Below are positions 20,830 to 22,327 of a DNA stretch of 22,327 nucleotides, one piece after another. Made by a program: the position numbers and the translations under genes. Source of the stretch: Dehalococcoidia bacterium SM23_28_2 (GTDB lineage: Bacteria; Chloroflexota; Dehalococcoidia; SM23-28-2); NCBI GenBank assembly GCA_001303545.1, contig LJUA01000043.1:1-22327 (forward strand), read 5' to 3'. The first letter of the stretch is position 1; the number at the start of each line of letters is the position of its first letter. The notes below the pieces were generated by a model. That model had not been told where the DNA came from and searched no databases. It worked only from the letters and a program-made list of their open reading frames with translations.

Positions 20830-21168
20830 ATGGGGATCGACAGTTTGCAGGACCTGCGGGATGTAACCATCATCGCCTTCACCATCGCCGGGACGATCCT
20901 CTTTCTGGTGGCCATTATCGTGACCGTGGTGATAGGTGTGGCCGCTATGACCGCCATCCAGGCGGCACGCCGCCTCATCGACGAAGGGATCAAGCCGACG
21001 GTGGGTAACGTGCGGGGGACGGTCGCCTTCATCTCGGACACGGCGGTAGCGCCCATCATCCGCCTCTACGGCCTGTTCTCGGGGGCCAGGCGAGGACTGA
21101 GAGTGCTGGGTGGGCTAACGCAGAGAGGGGAAGGCGACAAGGGCCGGAAGGAGGGAAAGAAGAAATGA
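20830..21168 (+). CDS. Small single-pass membrane protein
   Basis: This 112-residue protein has one strong transmembrane helix (about residues 13-40, TIIAFTIAGTILFLVAIIVT and beyond). An amphipathic cytoplasmic region follows (AARRLIDEGIKPTVGNVRGT) and then a basic tail (GDKGRKEGKKK). It resembles the small membrane proteins that accompany YtxH genes, but I do not know a function. ATG 20830 is set by AGGAGG (20816-20821) eight bases upstream; GTG 20821 overlaps that site and is rejected. The stop overlaps the next ATG as ATGA, so it is co-translated with the YtxH gene. The pair is bracketed by its own promoter and terminator. Confidence 0.8.
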   Translation: MGIDSLQDLRDVTIIAFTIAGTILFLVAIIVTVVIGVAAMTAIQAARRLIDEGIKPTVGNVRGTVAFISDTAVAPIIRLYGLFSGARRGLRVLGGLTQRGEGDKGRKEGKKK

Positions 21169-21464
21169 TCAGGTTCCTTTTTGGATTCGTCCTGGGCGCG
21201 ATTGTGGGGGCTACCTGTGCCACTCTGATGGCCCCCGCTCCCGGCCGCGAGACACGCGAGCGGCTGGAGGAGGCCTGGCGCGAGCGCACCAGCGAGGAGA
21301 CGCGAGCGCGGGCCCAGGAGGCGATATGGCGGGCACGCGAGGGCGTGGGGGCGGCGCGTCGGCGGCTGGAGGAGGCGCTGAGGGCCGGTCGAGAGGCGCA
21401 GAAGGAGGCGGAGGAGGAGATGCAGGCCCGCCACGAGGAGGCCACCAAGGGCTCCGAAGAATAG
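21165..21464 (+). CDS. YtxH-domain protein
   Basis: This 99-residue protein begins with a Gly/Ala-rich transmembrane helix (RFLFGFVLGAIVGATCATLM) followed by APAPGRETRERL, the pattern of the YtxH family. Residues about 32-99 are highly charged, Arg/Glu/Ala-rich and predicted to form a long helix or coiled coil. YtxH proteins are membrane-tethered, often stress-induced proteins of unknown mechanism. The start ATG overlaps the preceding stop (ATGA). A strong terminator lies 20 bp after the stop. Confidence 0.85.
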   Translation: MIRFLFGFVLGAIVGATCATLMAPAPGRETRERLEEAWRERTSEETRARAQEAIWRAREGVGAARRRLEEALRAGREAQKEAEEEMQARHEEATKGSEE

Positions 21465-21484
21465 GACGCCTCAAGCCAAAAGCG

Positions 21485-21512
21485 AGACCCCCCGCCGCTC
21501 GGGGGGTCTTTT
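21485..21512. terminator. Rho-independent terminator, likely bidirectional
   Basis: A perfect 10-bp stem, AGACCCCCCG (21485-21494) with CGGGGGGTCT (21500-21509), has a CCGCT loop and is followed by TTT. On the minus strand the stem is followed by CGC then TTTT, so it can also end the tRNA-Ser transcript coming the other way. Confidence 0.88.
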
Positions 21513-21539
21513 GCCTCTTATACAAGTCGCCGCGCTGGC

Positions 21540-21628
21540 TGGCGGAGGGGGAGGGATTCGAACCCCCGGTACCCAAAAGGTACACACGCTCTCCAGGCGT
21601 GCCTGATCAGCCACTCCAGCACCCCTCC
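21540..21628 (-). tRNA. tRNA-Ser (anticodon GGA)
   Basis: Minus strand. The acceptor GGAGGGG pairs with CCCCTCC. The anticodon stem ends in loop CTGGAGA, giving GGA. A long variable arm (TACC/GGTA stem), T-arm GTTCGAAT, discriminator G and encoded CCA at 21542-21540 complete it. The 89-nt length and long variable arm mark a class II serine tRNA. Confidence 0.95.
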
Positions 21629-21641
21629 GAGGAGCGAGACC

Positions 21642-21731
21642 TGGCGGAGGGGGAGGGATTCGAACCCCCGGTGAGCGTAAGCCCACACCGCTTTTCGAGA
21701 GCGGCACCATCAGCCTCTCGGTCACCCCTCC
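21642..21731 (-). tRNA. tRNA-Ser (anticodon CGA)
   Basis: Minus strand. It has the same acceptor, T-arm and discriminator as its neighbour. The anticodon stem CCGCT/AGCGG holds loop CTCGAAA, giving CGA. The long variable arm is GGGCTTACGCTC. CCA is encoded at 21644-21642. It is transcribed first, 13 bp ahead of tRNA-Ser(GGA), so the two form one unit. Confidence 0.95.
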
Positions 21732-21742
21732 AGGCCGTGTTC

Positions 21743-21751
21743 ATTATAGCA
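21743..21751 (-). promoter_or_regulatory. Extended -10 promoter of the tRNA-Ser pair
   Basis: On the minus strand TGC precedes consensus TATAAT, ending 11 bases before the tRNA-Ser(CGA) 5' end. No recognisable -35 is present. Confidence 0.65.
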
Positions 21752-21898
21752 TCAGAGGAGGAGGCGAGAGGTGCGAAGGGAGGGTAAAGCGACCCCCTCG
21801 CTACAACGAAGCACAGGGTGGCATTGACCAGCGCCAGGGCGCGTAGGGGTCTCGGGCGGCGGCTGGCGCCCTATCGAGCGTCCGCTAAGGGATAGGCC

Positions 21899-22192
21899 CT
21901 ATGCCAGGCCGCTGATTAGCTTGCGGATCTCCGGCCTGGTGTAGGCCCGCATGGTCTCGGTGCGCACGTTGCCCAGCGAGCTCACTGCCAAGGCCGCCTT
22001 GGTCGCCGTCTCGTCGTCGGGCGCCTCGATGATCCCCACGTAGTCATAGGGACCCATGGTCATGTATAGCTCACTAAGCCTGGCACCGACCCGTTCGAAC
22101 AGCTTTTCAGCCGCGGCGATGCGCTCGGCCACGTCCTTAACGTTGCGAACGCCTTGGTCAGTGAAGCGAATTAGCGACACGTACGTAGCCAT
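21899..22192 (-). CDS. GYD-domain protein
   Basis: This 97-residue protein matches the GYD family throughout: ATYVSLIRFTDQGVRNVKD at the N-terminus, AEKLFERVGARLSELYMTMGPYDYVGIIEAPDDETATKAAL in the middle, then SLGNVRTETMRAYTRPE. It is predicted to be a small ferredoxin-like alpha/beta barrel related to dimeric stress-response proteins; no reaction is established. No transmembrane or signal sequence is seen. ATG 22192 has a GAAGGGGG-type ribosome site six bases upstream. It has its own near-consensus promoter and no obvious operon partner in the window. Confidence 0.9.
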   Translation of the reverse strand: MATYVSLIRFTDQGVRNVKDVAERIAAAEKLFERVGARLSELYMTMGPYDYVGIIEAPDDETATKAALAVSSLGNVRTETMRAYTRPEIRKLISGLA

Positions 22193-22236
22193 CGGCTACC
22201 CCCTTCTTCCATATCGTCCACGTCAGTGATGGCCGC

Positions 22237-22265
22237 ATGGTACGCGCAGGCGCGAGCGCTGTCAA
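22237..22265 (-). promoter_or_regulatory. Promoter of the GYD gene
   Basis: Minus strand: consensus TTGACA (22265-22260), spacer of exactly 17 bp, TACCAT (22242-22237). Predicted initiation near 22230 gives a leader of about 38 nt. Confidence 0.7.
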
Positions 22266-22327
22266 GGGAAGAAGGCATCGCAGCGGCGTCGCCACGCAGC
22301 TCCCCTCTTTAACCGCCTTTCTACCCC

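Noticed and set aside
20676..21008. Plus-strand ORF of 110 residues starting LMVRQAHYER or similar
   Set aside because: It is a translation of the REP-like repeat and then runs out of frame through the real membrane-protein gene.

Overview
The window is a gene-dense, high-GC bacterial chromosome segment with mostly housekeeping content. The gene set (leuD, leuB, cimA; a TPR protein with an acidic tail; a NodI/NodJ-type ABC pair; gyrA; a GGDEF/HD-GYP regulator; thiL, tsaE, tsaB, ndk, rsfS, mnmA; a YtxH protein; a GYD protein) and the REP-like intergenic repeat near 20.7 kb resemble Chloroflexota of the Dehalococcoidia type. That assignment is inference from gene families and order, not from a database search. 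There is no phage, transposase, CRISPR array or rRNA.

Layout. 1-3657 (+): the end of a branched-chain amino acid cluster, namely leuD (cut at the left edge), a small membrane protein, leuB and cimA. 3672-3705: hairpin between convergent genes. 3733-4689 (-): membrane-anchored PDZ protein. 4826-5103 (+): promoter with an internal dyad, then a small zinc-ribbon protein. 5329-5406 (+): tRNA-Pro(CGG). 5794-6615 (+): TPR protein, then a strong terminator. 6759-8485 (+): two-gene ABC exporter. 8572-11989 (+): a stand-alone cyclic-nucleotide-binding domain gene tightly coupled to gyrA. The gyrA 3' end is a repeat-built Lys/Ala/Pro tail interrupted by a frameshift. 11973-13025 (-): D-2-hydroxyacid dehydrogenase homologue lacking the catalytic Arg. 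13249-15654 (+): HAMP-GGDEF-HD-GYP protein. 15670-16410 (-): metallophosphoesterase. 16504-19067 (+): thiL, a damaged tsaE, tsaB and ndk. 19072-19449 (-): rsfS. 19463-20593 (+): mnmA. 20664-20725: REP-like inverted repeat. 20830-21464 (+): two small membrane proteins and a strong terminator. 21540-21731 (-): tRNA-Ser(GGA) and tRNA-Ser(CGA). 21899-22192 (-): GYD-domain protein.

The signals that standard annotation would miss are these. (i) A recurring extended -10 box, TGC-TAnnnT, lies in front of at least seven transcription units on both strands. (ii) Two divergent gene pairs have -10 boxes ending only 7-10 nt before the start codons and no Shine-Dalgarno, which suggests leaderless mRNAs. 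(iii) tsaE carries two apparent deletions that remove the first glycine of the P-loop and shift the frame, so the damaged gene reads straight into tsaB and mimics a fusion. (iv) The gyrA basic tail is put out of frame by one extra G in a six-G run inside a tandem repeat. (v) leuB carries the NADP-type Lys-Tyr pair. (vi) A perfect 7-bp dyad fills the spacer between -35 and -10 of the zinc-ribbon gene promoter. I did not find a convincing wholly new multi-gene system. The cNMP-domain/gyrA pairing and the histone-H1-like gyrase tail are the closest candidates.
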